NCBI GenBank assembly: GCA_022360015.1
Contig: JAKSDQ010000331.1
Span: 1-64,000 of the forward strand
Origin: Cytophagales bacterium
GTDB lineage: Bacteria; Bacteroidota; Bacteroidia; Cytophagales; Cyclobacteriaceae
DNA length: 64,000 bases
Reading direction: 5' to 3'
Positions 63,570 through 64,000 of this stretch are shown here, piece by piece. Made by a program: the position numbers and the translations under genes. How positions within the stretch are numbered: position 1 is the stretch's first letter; the number at the start of each line of letters is the position of its first letter. Below the pieces are notes generated by a model that saw nothing but the letters and a program-made list of their open reading frames with translations, was not told the origin of the DNA and did not search any database.

Positions 63570-63671
63570 GCAAAAATTTTATGGTTTGTAAAGAGTTATC
63601 TAAGATAATAAAAAAGAAATGGCTGATTATTAATTTAAAAGGTAAAAAACAATTTTACCGCTCATTTATCT

Positions 63672-63679
63672 TATTTTTG
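63672..63679 (+). promoter_or_regulatory. -7 element of the ClC gene
   Basis: TATTTTTG matches TAnnTTTG, 28 bases before the ATG at 63708. Confidence 0.4.
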
Positions 63680-63707
63680 ATGTTGTAAGATATCGCATCT
63701 ACCGCTC

Positions 63708-64000
63708 ATGAAATCTAACAACCTTCTGGTTAAATTTCTTATATGGCGCATTAAACATATTCCAAATAAGAACTTCATTCTTATTTTAAGTGGAGTTATC
63801 GGAATTGTCACAGGTTTTGCGGCGGTTACCCTTAAAACATCAGTTCATTATATTCAGGATTTTCTTACCAGCAGCTTTGACATTAAATATGCCAACTACC
63901 TTTACATCGGCTATCCGCTGGTCGGTATTTTGCTGACCTTGTTTATCGCCAAATATTTTTTTGGGGAAAAACTGGGGCATGGTATTACCAATATTCTCTA
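63708..64000 (+). CDS. Chloride channel (ClC) family protein, N-terminal part (cut by window edge)
   Basis: The frame from ATG 63708 stays open to the window end, giving 97 residues. The sequence FILILSGVIGIVTGFAAVTL and YLYIGYPLVGILLTLFIAKY look like the first helices of ClC-type chloride channels or H+/Cl- antiporters. FFGEKLGHGITNIL lies near the first conserved loop. The selectivity signatures (GSGIP, GKEGP) would be beyond the edge, so the family call rests on the N terminus only. Confidence 0.75.
   Translation, partial: MKSNNLLVKFLIWRIKHIPNKNFILILSGVIGIVTGFAAVTLKTSVHYIQDFLTSSFDIKYANYLYIGYPLVGILLTLFIAKYFFGEKLGHGITNIL

Overview
The window looks like chromosomal DNA of a marine or soil Bacteroidota, most likely order Cytophagales. 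The signs are Bacteroidota-type promoters (TTTG, about 20 nt, TAnnTTTG) in front of several genes, no strong Shine-Dalgarno sequences, secreted 'VGIGT...P' fibre-like proteins, a Bacteroidota-type RHS protein, FKBP lipoproteins, a T9SS-type C-terminal domain, and an intact kynurenine branch. Overall base composition is moderate (low-to-mid 40s % GC by eye), with AT-rich islands.

Layout. 1-14.7 kb is an accessory surface and polymorphic-toxin region. It holds the 3' end of a transposase, three secreted fibre-like genes (one frameshifted), a giant RHS-repeat gene broken by a one-base frameshift, an AT-rich toxin tip with an overlapping lipoprotein, a small HTH gene, and a coiled-coil/beta-barrel protein. 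Hairpins sharing a GTGACAT core recur between these genes. 15-19.9 kb is the cytochrome c maturation operon ccmB-ccmC-ccmD-ccmE-ccmF. 20.2-30.6 kb is housekeeping: rdgB, two FKBP-type isomerase lipoproteins, a DHH phosphoesterase, ndk, a flippase-like membrane protein, scpA, dxs, an alpha/beta hydrolase and a zinc-ribbon membrane protein. 30.9-35.7 kb holds tryptophan/kynurenine catabolism (aldehyde dehydrogenase, haaO, kynU, kmo). 35.7-39.0 kb is an iron/corrinoid ABC importer. 39.0-41.7 kb is a BlaI/BlaR1-like pair with two clear operators.

41.7-42.1 kb is a tandem array of about 54-nt units. 42.2-45.8 kb is an overlapping trio (TPR protein, DUF4292-type lipoprotein, EnvC-like LytM protein). 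46.0-51.5 kb holds a polysaccharide flippase, a crotonase, threonine dehydrogenase (SDR type) divergent from kbl (threonine to glycine), and a secreted transglutaminase-like protein. 52.2-56.4 kb is a methionine operon: promoter, SAM-I riboswitch, a 48-codon leader ORF with four consecutive Cys codons, then metY-metX-hom and a terminator. 56.5-63.6 kb has an AsmA-like protein, DoxX, a Tat-exported Gfo/Idh/MocA oxidoreductase, a VOC protein and a nucleotidyltransferase. The window ends inside a ClC chloride-channel gene.

The most interesting item is the SAM riboswitch followed directly by a Cys-run leader peptide ahead of the sulfur amino acid operon. It suggests two-input control: SAM sensed by RNA, and cysteine supply sensed by the ribosome. 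Also notable are a mobile-looking hairpin repeat with two occupied copies and one apparently empty copy in the same window, a palindrome pair with compensatory base changes, and the 54-nt array.
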